DNA of 64,000 nucleotides from Siphonodentalium dalli. Taxonomy: Eukaryota; Mollusca; Scaphopoda; Gadilida; Siphonodentaliidae. Shown here piece by piece: positions 12,160-24,800 of the stretch. A program made the position numbers and the translations under genes. Location: NCBI GenBank assembly GCA_032622095.1, contig CP136062.1, positions 229,662,578 through 229,726,577 of the forward strand. Direction: 5' to 3'. Every line of letters starts with the position of its first letter. The first letter of the stretch is position 1. The notes under the pieces were generated by a model. That model was not told the origin of the DNA. It saw only the letters and a program-made list of their open reading frames with translations, and did not search any database.

Positions 12160-12262
12160 AAGTTTTATCCCACAGGGAGCCTCACACAGATGGAAACATG
12201 CACTGGAGAGTGTCGTCTGCTCCAGTCTATGTGGGGCTCTATAAAGGGTAATAGACACATTT
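12160..12262. mobile_element. Family H MITE, single copy
   Basis: Ends cagggagcctcacac and ggggctctataaaggg, related to the 92-bp satellite unit at 28.2-29.9 kb. Confidence 0.6.
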
Positions 12263-12387
12263 ATCTATTTCTTCAAGCAGCTTTATTTTTGGTGATGCTT
12301 TATATTTTTGGCACATTTACCCGCTGTGAGTACATTGGTATGGAATCCTAGATTGTATCTCTTTAATCTCATGTTATTAGATCTTTG

Positions 12388-12722
12388 TTCTCATTTATAG
12401 TGGGGCCTCGGTGGCTCAATCGGTTAGGGGTACAACTCCAAACCATTCCGCCCTCCAGCGCTGGCGATAAGGGTTCAAATCCACATGTTTCCATCGTGGA
12501 CTTTGTAACTCGAAATCGTTATCTGGTGGAGTTGCTAGTTACTCGCCGATGGCCGGTGATTTGCCGCACATGGTTGACGAGTTTATCAGCCATTGAAATC
12601 ACTGTTAGATTAGTCGCAAGTGTGCGGATTTCCTCCACCACTAAAACTGGCAATGTCGCGATATTGCCTTAGTTGCTAAAGCGACAATAAACCCCAATCA
12701 ATCAATCAATTCTCATTTATAG
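12388..12722 (+). mobile_element. tRNA-derived SINE with 13-bp target-site duplications
   Basis: Body 12401-12709. The head has a tRNA-type A box (tggctcaatcggttaggg) and B box (gggttcaaatcc); the tail ends in aatcaatcaatcaat. Perfect 13-bp duplications ttctcatttatag lie at 12388-12400 and 12710-12722. The cloverleaf is incomplete, so this is a SINE and not a functional tRNA. A diverged reverse copy lies at 60884-61016. Confidence 0.9.
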
Positions 12723-13024
12723 TCAATCTATAACAATCTGCATGATAAGTGGTCTTACCCAGGACCCATTGTCAGGAAACCAGGACCCATTGTCAGGAAA
12801 TTATGTCGTTAATATATTAGCAGTACACAAAAATTGGACATGATGACTATAGCATCAACATGATGATGATGACGATGCTATAGCATGTCAATGATACAAC
12901 ATATGTGTCACTCTGATGTCATATGGAAATGCCTAGTCTACTTTTGGAAAAGAAATGCATCTATTCCATTAAATTATGCCATATAACGAGCAAGGAAATG
13001 AAAATGATCTTTTGACAGTGTTTA

Positions 13025-13160
13025 TCGCGGTAACCGGACATTTCCCCACCCGTCCTTGAAATGGCAAAGCGGACATTTACCCACCCAGACATTTACCCAC
13101 CGGACATTTCCCCACTTACTCAATATCAAAGCGGACATTTCCCCAGCCGGACTTTCCCCC
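13025..13160. repeat. Short GGACATTTCCCCACC repeats
   Basis: About six irregular copies of ggacatttccccacc / ggacatttacccacc. Confidence 0.75.
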
Positions 13161-13222
13161 ACCTTATATAGTAGACTGTATATTTACTATTACTATTGGT
13201 GTGTGGTAAAATCAGATTTATT

Positions 13223-14190
13223 TCAATGAACGAACTTATATACATGGAACAGCAATAACGGAAAGTCCAAGTTCTTGCACACGTCGCCAAGTACGTGCTC
13301 TGGGTCAGATGGTAAAAACATCCCTGAATTCTCAGTCAAGTCGAACATTGTCCTTATGGCGTTGTGAATGGCCGTCTCAAAGTCGCACGAAACTGACATC
13401 GGGTCTGGGGAGAGTTCCAACATTTGGCACATATTAAAGACATATTATGTACTTCTTCGGGTGCTTGAAACTTATTAGTTAGTATCCAGGGGCTACGCCA
13501 ACTGGATGAATGTACCATTCTACTAACATCGCTGAAAATCTGAATCAAATCGATCGTACCACTCCATGGAAAACATCGTCTGAACTACGCTCAAATGTAA
13601 ATAATTACTACTCATTCGGGACGCATCTATCGGCGATAAACTAATGAAAACGATTTCGCCATCGCGGGTCACTGCATTTAATTAATATATAAGAATGACG
13701 GTGTGTGTTGTCAATTTGGATATACTATTTGTAAAAATTACTACTTTGAACAAGATTATTCTCCATTTATATTTGATCACCCTACCGGAGTGTTTCACAT
13801 CACTTTAAGGACTGCAGCAAGGAATTCCTCTTATGCTGACTGTTCCTTCGATGACAGAAACGCATAAACACATGACACAACAAGGGCGTCCTTCACAGCA
13901 CGGATCACAAACAGCTGTTTGAAGACCTCTAAATCTGCCAAGAACTTTAGTACATCGTCTGTAGCAAACACCATGATGCGTTTGTCACAGTCTCGGTTTT
14001 GCCAGCTGCCACACGTACTGGTAGTGGATACTCTGCTAACTTGTCTTTCATTATTTGGACAGTCTTTCCCCGGTTGCAGACGACTGCTTGTTTGATGTCA
14101 ATACGGGCTTTCATGGCATCAATAGCTGTCTGGTCGCTGTCACGGCAATGTTGCGTGCTGCTGATAACTGTTTTTACCCGAAGAACAAAA
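13223..14190 (-). pseudogene. MULE-type transposase relic, interrupted by a TTAA element
   Basis: Read on the minus strand, 14190-13809 gives a decayed protein with a FLYWCH-like linker region (HCRDSDQTAIDAM), then QLFVIRAVKDALVVS and CVYAFLSSKEQ, resembling the QLYTIH...YALLPNK block of MULE transposases. After one in-frame stop comes EEFLAAVLN. The continuation MCQMLELSPDPMSVSCDFET is at 13433-13370 and contains the DFE motif of the MULE catalytic core. The two parts are separated by the element at 13434-13808; joining them at one TTAA keeps the frame. Frameshifts and stops show it is dead. Family assignment rests on motif memory, not on a search. Confidence 0.65.
13434..13808. mobile_element. 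TTAA-flanked element, family I, inside the MULE relic
   Basis: 375 bp between TTAA copies at 13434-13437 and 13805-13808. A homologous copy with the same boundaries is at 32447-32822. Terminal inverted repeats are short or weak. No coding capacity; mobilised in trans. Confidence 0.8.
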
Positions 14191-14402
14191 TTATTACCAT
14201 TATATTTACAAATTCATTATTTGAGTATTTACCAATGAACGTGTCAATCGAGATCGAGATCTTATTTCTGTTTATAGAATGTTCACACGACGCTGCCACT
14301 GCGACTATGGTGCTCGTTATACGTCCAAGTGTGACAAATGGCATTTACAGTACGATCGATCCCACTTTGAAATGCGATCTGTTCACCCGGTGTCAGACCG
14401 GT

Positions 14403-15590
14403 TTTCCGAAGACCTATTACTACGAAGGCCCACAACTCCGAAGACCCGATTCTCCGACGGCCCACAACTCAGAAGACCCGATTCTCCGACGGCCCATAAC
14501 TCCGAAGACCCGATTCTCCGACGGCCCATAACTCCGAAGATCCGATTCTCCGAAAGCCCATAACTCCGAAGGGCCGATACTCCGAAGACCTATAATCCGA
14601 AGACCTATCCTATAACTCCGAAGGGCCGATTCTCCGAAGACCTATAACTCCGAAGGCCCGATTCTCCGACGGCCCATAACTCCGAAGGTCCGATTCTCCG
14701 AAGATCCGATTCTCCGAAGATTTTCTTTTATCGGGGTATTATCGTTTACTAAATAGTGTACAGTCCAGTGGCGAAGACAAGGGGTCCCATAATTCCCACT
14801 GCCCCCATTAAACCTCTACTTGCTATTTCAGACAATATGAGCCCATACCAAAACATGTCCAATGTCATGTAAACGCCCTGAAATCGTTCATGGGGCATCA
14901 AAATATTCAAACTTTTCCCACTGCCCCCACCTAAATGGGAATCCTGGCCCGCCACTGACTATACACCAGATACTATAACGTTACGTTGGCCCATGAGATG
15001 CCAGAGTAAAATGTACAGGGGTGTACGGGGAAGAACTTGTCGCCCCTGTGCATGTTAGGCTACTCTGATATTCTTGCAGCGTTTCGTTATAATATACCCG
15101 GTGCACACCAGTGGCGGAGCCAGGGTTCCCATTTACGGGTGCACATTAATTAGCATATGTGGGGGATATATCATGCATATGATATGCCGAAAGCATATCA
15201 CGAAGGCCTGATTTGGGGTGCGCATACATGGGAGGGGTCGCCCCCAATCGTTGGTCCGGGGGCTCCCCTGGGCAGGAACACTGTGAATATTTGAATGCCT
15301 ATAGGAGGGATTTCCTGACGTTTACATGATATTTGACACGTTTTTGGGGGCGGTCTTCCCTAGGGCCCCATTTAATAAGCGATAAAACATGATCTTTGGA
15401 GAATCGGACCCTTCGGAGAATCGGACCTTCGGAGAATCGGCCCTTCGGAGTTATAGACCTTCGGAGTTATGGGCATTCGGAGTTATAGGCCTTCGGAGTA
15501 ATGGGCTTTCGGAGTTATGGGTCTTCGGAGTTATGGGATTTCGGAGAATCGGAACTTCGGAGTTATGGGTCTTCGGAAAAACGCTACGTA
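14403..15590. mobile_element. Foldback element with inverted satellite arrays
   Basis: The left side (14403-14735) carries about a dozen units of the type cgattctccgaaggcccataactccgaag; the right side (15390-15590) carries the reverse complement (gaatcggacccttcggag, ggagttatgggtcttcgg). The arrays face each other across about 650 bp of unrelated sequence. Which exact bases are the ends is unclear. No ORF of interest. Confidence 0.75.
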
Positions 15591-15749
15591 ACCGTTCACC
15601 CACACCATCGGAGTTTGCATGGAATATGCAAATTTAAACTGGAATCCGATGTATTCCGTCACGAATGTGATATATATAGAAATATAGCATGAAATATGCA
15701 ATAAGAATAGTGCATGTGAAGTGGCACCCAAATGATCATAATACTCGAT

Positions 15750-16341
15750 TTAAAGGGGTACTGTACGCCAAATGTTGTTGTTGGTTTTTATAGTCTCAAG
15801 AGTCGGAGAATAAGGTAACAATTTTTTCATTATTTGAAAGTCTGTTGAGTACGACGTAGTGTTACGGATGACAAATTTACCGGAATGCAAAAATACAAAT
15901 TGTCGTTGTCGAGTAATTTTTGTACGGTTTTCAACCAAATGAATCAAATAAAAGTTATATTATATGCATACTAGTCCCATATAATCAATTAAGTTATTGT
16001 ATCGTAGCTAGTCAGTGAGTGGCTTGAGTGTTCTCCCCGTATTATCATAATATTTTAAGCGATCGTGTGTGCGATCGGTTTAACAATCCAGTATCCCTCA
16101 ATTACTTGATTTGATTACGGAAATTCGTAATTTAATTGACGCCATTTTATGGCTCCAGTCATAAATTCAATTTATATCAAATTATTAACTTTTAAATTAT
16201 TAAATTTTAAGATAGCCTATTAACCTGAGCGTTTACAGAATACATCTTCGACTCAAATTACTTATGTTTCTATATATTATCGATATTAGATCGTTGTTGT
16301 CACCGGAAATTTAATGAAAATGGCGTACAGTACCCCTTTAA
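15750..16341. mobile_element. TTAA-flanked element, family B, longer form
   Basis: Ends TTAA-AGGGGTACTGTACGCCA and TGGCGTACAGTACCCCT-TTAA. The interior lacks the long palindrome of the 7607 copy and has no transposase. The shared AGGGGTACTG terminus links the two. Confidence 0.8.
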
Positions 16342-16611
16342 AGCAAACTCAAATCTATATTGTAAATACAGGAGAAAAAGCAAAAACAACTATATCAACC
16401 AGAACAAGGTGTTTGTGGAACGAACTACCAAGTGAATGCAAGCTCCGAATTGAAATTGCAGGTAACGAGTCGAAACATGATATGGCATGCGCTTAGCATG
16501 ACATATAGTCAGCAATCTGCAACTGATGATGGTCTTATCAAAACATTTTGGCATCTTTTTAACTCATTTGGGAGTAATTTTCAAAAACCTAGAAATTCTA
16601 CCTTTGGCATT

Positions 16612-16685
16612 AGAGAGAGAGAGAGAGAGAGATATATATATATATATATATGTTTTATTCCTCCAAATATGGAGACCATTATGGT

Positions 16686-16733
<48 letters not shown>

Positions 16734-17160
16734 AACACAAAATTTAAATGATGACATATAATTATACACATACAATACGATTTATCTTGAGAAGGCTCAC
16801 TCGAAGTAAGCTCATCCATCAAAGTGTGAGTATGCCAATCTAATTCCATAAGTGATAACCAACTCATACCGAAGACCGAAGACCGACGAATAGTTCATGA
16901 AACACTATAAATAAATTGTAGCAGTAATAAACCGCAAAACAAGAAGTTAGAGACGAGTATATTTACATATATATACATATACATACATATATACTTTTGA
17001 AATATATATGTATGCATATATATATATATATACACACATACATACATACGTATACATATATATATATATATATGAGATGAGGTGAACTTCTGCACCGAGC
17101 GATGTAGGGATATGGACAAATATAGTCTATTGTGGCTGTATATATATATATATATTTGGA
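16612..17160. repeat. GA and TA microsatellites
   Basis: (GA)n at 16612-16631, (TA)n at 16631-16650, 16689-16728, 17020-17072 and 17138-17156. ORFs rich in Tyr-Ile come from these runs. Confidence 0.95.
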
Positions 17161-17189
17161 ACTTCTGTCTGTATGTGTGTGTTTATGTG

Positions 17190-17415
17190 TGTTATAAACT
17201 CGAAAACTGCTCTACCAATCCGACTCAAATTTGGTATGTTGGGCTACTTTCATGCCGGAGACAATAAGGGCGGGTCCAATTTCGCGTGCGACCGTGTCAT
17301 TGACCTTGACGTCGCTAATATTGGCATGCTTCTGGACCTCGACCGACCATACTCGAATTTGGTATGTAGGCCTACTTTGAACCCGGGAACAATATGGGCG
17401 GGTCCAATTCACTAA
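17190..17415. repeat. Dispersed repeat with cgactcaaatttggtatg
   Basis: Two diverged direct units (caaatttggtatgttgggct; gaatttggtatgtaggccta, each followed by caatatgggcgggtcc or similar). Related in style to the arrays at 41.7 and 45.3 kb. Confidence 0.6.
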
Positions 17416-18529
17416 TGTGCATGGTGCACATGCATATTAGCTAGTTAATAAATATTCTTCAACGAATAATTTGTGGATAAGATGGAGAATATTGATTATT
17501 TATGTTATTCAGCAAATTAAATAATAGTATTCATTATAAATATAGCGCATACACGTACTCCACGAGAACGCTGCATGTGTGGGTGACCCTATCGCGAAAA
17601 TTAAATTAAATTTGAATACGATGAAGAATATTGATTATTTATGTTTTTCATTCAATTAATCGTTTGGCTTTAAGCCATTCAAACTCAAATCACAGTTGGT
17701 CCAGCTCTTGTGAAGTCAAATCAATTAATGACTCAAGAAATCCCCGCGAAATCCAGCCACAGTGAAACTTTTAATTACTACTCACACGAATAAGACCAAT
17801 GAAACTACGGCTGAGCATTATTCATCCTGGAGTAATGGTGTAAAAATTGATCATGATATGATATTGGATTGTAATGATTACGGAAAGGATATCGACCTAT
17901 TGCTAATTGTGAATTACATTATTTGTATCCAAATAAGACCTTTAATGCATATCCTTCAATGAATAATAAACAATACTGGCTTAATTCATCAATTATAGTT
18001 CCCTTTTGCGTAGTTTGAAAACGGCGATAAGAATTTGCGGAGATCCCCATATATTATACGTCTTAGGCAATATATATATGTGGAATAAGACAATATGTCA
18101 ATTTTTTAAATGTGATAGGACACGCGCGTAATGCGCCGGACTGTTAAAAGATGTGCTCTGGGCAAAGCAGATCGGACAAAGCGGATCATTTATAACATGA
18201 CTAACTTCTGGTACACATGCGTAGATTAAGTGACTTTGGACAATTTTATTACGATGGGTCGTCAAAACTCGTGCCTTATCGGAGCATGTCCATAATTGAA
18301 AAACTTGAACGTTTGAAAACACGCTATTTTAATTATTGGCAATAAATATGTATAATTGTCAAAACTGATTCGCTTTGCCCGATGTGGTGATCCGACGGCC
18401 GGACAATTGACATATACGCATCCGTTCCGTTAAAATCAACCTATTTCGCCAATTCAATGGGAGCTCCGCAAATTCTGGGTCTTCCTAAAAACACTTCGGC
18501 CAATGAGGACCTACTGCAAATCATCACAC
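17416..18529. other. Intergenic upstream of GALC, nothing recognised
   Basis: AT-rich with short direct repeats (gaagaatattgattatttat). The minus-strand ORF at 18098-18322 has no recognisable domain. Possibly distal promoter. Confidence 0.4.
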
Positions 18530-18534
18530 CGCAA

Positions 18535-18696
18535 CGACTCGGCAATTTCCGCTTCGCGAAGCGGAAATAGCCGAGTCCATGAGAATGTCCTCGTGACACG
18601 CGTCTCACTCACGTGACACAGATGATCGAACCACTTGTCACGTGACAGCGTCAGAAAGTGCCGGCGAATTCTCACTTCTCACTTTTTCTTCACAAA
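18535..18696 (+). promoter_or_regulatory. GALC promoter region with CLEAR-type E-boxes
   Basis: GC-rich relative to its surroundings. It holds a perfect long palindrome (18537-18578; gactcgg, ttccgc, core TTCGCGAA), then TCACGTGAC at 18609-18617 and a complete 10-bp CLEAR palindrome GTCACGTGAC at 18637-18646, 51 bp before the ATG. CLEAR elements bind TFEB/MiT factors and drive lysosomal genes in animals. No TATA box is evident. The transcription start is not known, so these sites may be in the 5' UTR. Confidence 0.65.
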
Positions 18697-18843
18697 ATGA
18701 CATCAAAACCTCACCATTTTACCTGTATTTTATGCAAATTATTTGTTATAATATTATATGCATCCGCAGACTTGTACTGGGTTGATGACAGTTCTGGTTA
18801 CGGCCGCGTTTTTGATGGAATTGGAGGAATTAGTGGTGGAGGG
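18697..18843 (+). CDS. GALC: GALC exon 1
   Basis: Residues 1-49. The ATG at 18697 is chosen because the frame upstream offers only GTG and the hydrophobic signal segment follows at once. Mature part [20 protein letters not shown] matches the GALC N-terminus. Donor GTAGGT, phase 0. Confidence 0.92.
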
Positions 18844-21800
18844 GTAGGTTATCACTATCAGGACACCAGCAGCAGTAATACACGTAGTAATATAGTATCA
18901 CTCAGGTTACCATTGGTTACTAGTAGAAGAAACTAAATGTTTTCCATATACCATAGTGTTAAAGTTTGACCAGGTACATGCTAATTAAGGGGGAGGCAAG
19001 TGACTGGGAAATTCCATGCAAATCTCTGCAGAAAAAGTTATATATGAAGCAGTTGTCTATGGGAGACCCTTTTCACATTTATTAATTATTTATGCTTAAG
19101 CGCATATATTTGAGCTTAAGCGCAAATAACCTCTATCATTTGCGCTTATGCGCAAATATTTACGCTTAAGCGTAAATAGATCATATTTGCGTTAAAGCGC
19201 AAATCATTTGCGCTTAAGCGCAAATAAAAATTAATATTCATTGATTCCCCTCTGAATTAATTTTAAATGGCACAGGCCTAAACACAGCACTCAAGTCTAT
19301 GTAGGCCCACCATATGAGGGAAGCAATCCCCCAGTAACCCCTAGATCCCTTTTATGACAATGGAAATGTTTTAGATCTGTGCAGGATATGTCTCATTTAT
19401 ATAATATACTAGATCTCTGGGATGGAGACACAAATTCTTGGGGACAAGGTGCTGATAATATGAAAATAGGGTTTTTTCCCTCTATTTCAAGTCAATAAGT
19501 ACACCATATGAGGGAATCAAGCCCCCGGTAACCGCTAATTCCCTTTTTATGGCCATGGAAATGGTATACTATATATCTGTGCAGGAGATGTCCCTTTAAT
19601 AAAATATACTTGAGCTCTGGGAGTGAGACACCAATTCTTGGGACACCAGGGACAGAGATGCTGATATGCATATGGAAATCTGTTCTTTCCTCAACTTCGA
19701 GTCTGTATGGGGCTATTACTATGGGCCCATAATAATATACTATGAGATGGACTCAATCATTCACAATCAGAGGGAAGTAAGGGAGTGTTAGGTACATGTA
19801 TTTGCACTTAAGCGCTTATATACACATATTTGCGCTTAAGTGCAAATGATTTACGCTTAAGCGCAAATAAATAATAAATGTGAAAAGGGCCTCCCATAGT
19901 TGTCTGGGCACTAAAGTAGACATGTCATTAAACAGACATAACATTTAACTGGTAGCTGCACTTATAAATTAATTTTGAGAATTTTTTACTGGAATTACAA
20001 CACTTGATCAAGTTTTTTAAAAATCACTGCTGAATATAAAATTTAAAAAAATACACCAACTTTCTAATGGAATATATTCCAAGCCAACCCGCCAGATAAA
20101 TATGTATTGTTTTCAATACCGCACAAAGTCACACCCAGAAATATTTGCAACTCTGTAACTTTTCTGTGGAGATTTCCATGGAAATGTCCACTCAAAATTG
20201 ATATATATATATTAATCTTCAGAGTAACCTTTAGAATAGATAGGAGCCATAATTGTTTTCTGAAATTAGTTAAAAAAACATGGCCTCCAGCAGATATTTT
20301 GGATTTCAAATTTTAATCTATCAGCACACACTGCAGCCAGCATTTATTGGATAATTGTTTTGAAAATAACACAGGCATGTTTGGAATGACATCTAGATGG
20401 GAATTAAAAGTTAAATTTGAACAATTTTGGATGTAAAAAATATGGCCGCTGGCAGCTATATTAGATTTTATTCTTTGCATGACAAAATCCTTTGACACAC
20501 CCTACAGATCACATCCCTCATTTGATTGTCACCAAACTGTATATGGATCTATTGGTGACCTCCAGATGCCAGCAGCCATCTTGGATTTTTCTCCTTATAT
20601 GACTAAATCCTTTGACACACCCAACAGATGACATCCCTTGCCCAATCTTCAGGAATCAGGATGATTATTAGATGGAAGTCATCAAATGTATCTGAATTTT
20701 GTTAAAAACATGGCTACAGCATCCATCTTTGATTTAACTCTTTGCATGACTAAATCCTTTGACAAACCCTACATATCACTTCCCCCATCCGATTGTCACC
20801 AACCTTCATATTAATATTCAGGGTGACCTCTTGATGGAGCTACATGTATCAATTGAAAAAACAAATTCATTGTAAAACATTGACGCCAACTTGGGAAGTT
20901 GGAACTTGTAGCCCTTAATTATACTGCCTGTGTATGCGTCTTGACTGTTATAATAAAACATCTTATGATACTTATCTTAAACTGTAAGTTAAAGGTACTC
21001 AATCCGAATTAACGATCCTAAATATGTAAAAAATATTGAATTCGAGTCAAAGCTCAGAGTGATCAGATATCGTTTTTTATTTCTCGAGATGTGCAATTTA
21101 ATGTGGCCCAGAAACACGTGGTCAAACGGATGGTCTCGTACAAAATTGCGGATGAAGATGAATAACTCTAAAATCAAGTTGTAATATGGCCAAATTTTGT
21201 GATACTTAAGTGATGATACGGCTATATGTTGTTGAACAAAATGTTGATAAATAACAAGTTTTGGGAAATTTTATACCATAGTTAACAGTGGTTAGCGTTA
21301 TTGATCTATTCTGATAACTAAAGCATATTTTGAATAAATGTTGTTGTTGTTTCTTGATGATATGGGGATCCTCTGATCTGATTGAGTACCTTTGAACATT
21401 TTATCTTTATACAGGGTTTTTTTTGTATTGTAGGCGACTTCCATCTTATCCTTATATTGGTTTTTTTTTGTATTGTAGGCGACTTCCATCTTATCTTTAT
21501 ACTGGTGTTTTTTTGTATTGTAGGCGACTTCCAAACTTTTGGTGAACTACCCAGTGAAGCAGAGGAATGAGATTCTCGACTATCTATTCAAGGTTTGTAA
21601 AAAGTTACAATCAACAGCTGCTTTGTACAGTAATGCCATAAATAATCGACTCCTTAACCACAGAAGAATTATGGGTAATTTTTCAGGATTTTGTTGGAAA
21701 TATGGCTTGTTGCCATTCATCGGAAAGCTCTCACTGAATATGAGAGAATAATGTTTGGGATATATGTAAAAAAACAACTTTTTTGCCAAATTTGGTTGCC

Positions 21801-24800
21801 ATGTTGGAAGCCATCTTGAGCAATTTGGTCTATAAACACCGTAGTGTGACACATTTAAGATATACCAAAACAATAAACACCGTTCATACCAAAGATAGTT
21901 ACGTTTTACTTGAAATAATGGTCCAAACTTGAAAAGTGAGTTTGTGAGAGAAAAATCCAATATTTCTGGTAATGTCAGTGGTGACAATAGTAACAATTAA
22001 CCGTGGTGCATCAGACGTTTAGTATTCAATGTATAGAAGGTAGAATAGCCCTTTTTATTACACACTTAGACGTGATTTATAAGGATTTCTTGGTGAGTTA
22101 AAAGTGATAATGTCACACCTGTGAATTACGTCACCTGTGAGAGCACGCGATTTTTGACAGTTCCGCTCTAAGCCAGAACTATTTTCACTTTCTGCGGCTC
22201 AAACATGGTTGAAGTTGAACAGAAACGAACAGCTAACGATGATGCAGAAGCAGTTAATAAACTGTTAAAATGAAGAAGAATCTCACCTATTATCGACTCC
22301 GATGATTCGGACGATGTCATATTCTGAATTTCCACGTATTGCTCTTCAAGAGTTTGTTTACGTCGATGATTAAAATATCGTCACTTCGAAACTTAGCTTT
22401 CTACTTTTAGCACGATTTCCAAACATTTCCTGTATGAACCAACATTATTTACACACACCATCAGAATCTTCACAATATCCCGTTCCAAGTGCCATGCTTG
22501 TTCGGTCAGAATAAACACAATTTTGACAGAAAATTTCCGAAACTTTAAAAAATGAATCGCACCAAATTGAATCAAATTATGAGGTCAATCGGTATCGTTA
22601 CATCACAATTATTTAAATTATGTGTCCATCCGCGTAACTGCACGCGCAACTGTACGTTGGGGTTCAAAATGGGAGAATCAGCTGATCTGGGCTTATTTTG
22701 TCACATCTTCTCTTTAGAATTAGTAACTTTTAGTGGTTGAAAGTGTGTAATAAACAGAATAATCAATTGGTCTCTATTTATTCATCAACCACAACTTGTA
22801 AGCGTTTGCAGGACACGCTGGGGCAATATCTACAATTTTCCATGTTTTGGTGGCCATTTTGGCAGCTATTTTGAGCCAAAGTAAAAATTTTGGTTCCAAT
22901 GAGTTGGAATATTCATAGGTAATGATATGCCTCACTTACATAACACATTTCTGTTCATTTCTTGTTGAAATGTGACTAGAATCCCAATTGTGATTTTTTG
23001 TGAAATTTTATGCCACATTCTGTAAAATTTATTTTTTGAGGGATCGGAAGGGGCTAGGACCTCAATAATTGCATATTTCATTGCTCCAATGATCAGTTTA
23101 TATAAAAAATACAATAAAAAGTCACATTTCTCAACCAGTTCCAAACAGCATAAACTGAACTAGAAGATATCAGTGAAAAAAAGTCATATTTTCAACTTCT
23201 GTTGGCCATTTTGGTGGCCATCTTGGATGTGGAGTTTCAATTTTGCCCTATAAAAGTGGAATTATGTCTTAGCTTCATGAAAATATATACATTTTACGAG
23301 ATTTTCACGCTATAATTTGCATCAAACTGACTTAGCCTAGTCTGAAAAACGGCGGCCATGATGGCCATCTCGTCTGGAGTCTGCACGGCCACTTTTTGTT
23401 CTTGTTAACATTGCTTAAAAATTGAAGGAGATAATAAGGAACAAAATGAGTGGAGTAAAGTTAAGTCCCAGGGGGTGGGGGGGGGGGGGGGTTGAAAGGG
23501 TACCCCTATTAGCTCCCGGACTATATTCCCCACATTATCTTTTCAACTTTATAAGGTTCTCTGTCAAAACTGCAAAAAGTTACTAGGTTTTGTACTGCTG
23601 AAATATGATTTCTAGAGATTCATGGCACGATATACCTCATCTCGTGTTTCCCCCCACGACATGTTCTGTATCAATCACCACTTTGCAATGAATTGTATGT
23701 TCCATCTCTTTAAATTTTTGTGTAAAACAACATTGATTACATATCAACTTGAGGTTCCTGGAGGTCTAATATTCAAGAAGATAAAATTTTCTTGCCAAAA
23801 ATAGAGTTTTGATAAATTGATATGTTCCTCGATTTTCTAGGATAGAATTAGGATTATGTTATTCTAACTGTATAAAATTGTTTTCTTTTCAGCCAAACTT
23901 TGGAGCTTCTTTGCAAATTTTGAAAATTGAAATTGGAGGAGATGCACAAAGCACAGGTAATACAGTTCTCCATCAAAACATCTATTTCTATATATTATAT
24001 TTATACGGCAATAATTCATATATTATATTTATACGGCAATAATTCATATATTATATTTATACGGCAATAATTCATCATAAATTTATGAATTTGACACATT
24101 TTGTAATTGTTTAAAGATGCATAATCCGAATTAATGCTCACAAATTTGGGGGTAAAAAATATTCGAGTCTAGGAACCTACCCATCAACGCTCAGAGTGAT
24201 GAGATATCAATTTTTTAAATCTATTATTTTTCTCCACCAATATTTTTAGTGGCCCAGTAAACAGTCCACAAGAAGACGGTCTCAGACCAAATTGTGGATG
24301 AAGATGGATAACTCTAAAATCAAGTGGCTTTTTGTGTGAGATATTTGACAAACCAGCAAAATTTTGTTGAACAAAATGTTGATAAATAACATATCATATC
24401 ATATAAATATGATAACCATGTACCGAGAACCATCCCACACATGTGAACCATTTATGAGAACCATCCTACACATTTATGAGAACCATATGAGAACCATCCT
24501 ACATATGAGAACCATAGCTCCCACACATGAGAAGGATGTAAGAACCATCACACATGAGAACCATCTATGAGAACCATCATACATATGAGAACCATATATG
24601 AGAACAACATGAGAACCATTTATGAGAACCATCCTACACATGAGAACCATACATCCCACTCATGAGAACCATGTAAGAACCATCACATACATGAGAACCA
24701 TATATGAGAACAACATGAGAACCATTTATGAGAATCATATGAGAATCATCCTACACATGAGAACCATACATCCCACTCATGAGAACCATGTAAGAAACAT

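Noticed and set aside
12401-12480. tRNA gene
   Set aside because: Only A and B boxes match; acceptor and anticodon stems do not pair, and the body continues into a SINE tail with target-site duplications.
18844-18936. Exon 1 read-through into [11 protein letters not shown]
   Set aside because: GTAGGT at 18844 is a good donor and exon 2 continues the GALC sequence exactly; the read-through has no family match.
22205-22330. Small gene with an acidic DSDDSDD motif
   Set aside because: Interrupted by a stop and too short to assign; mentioned under intron 2 only.
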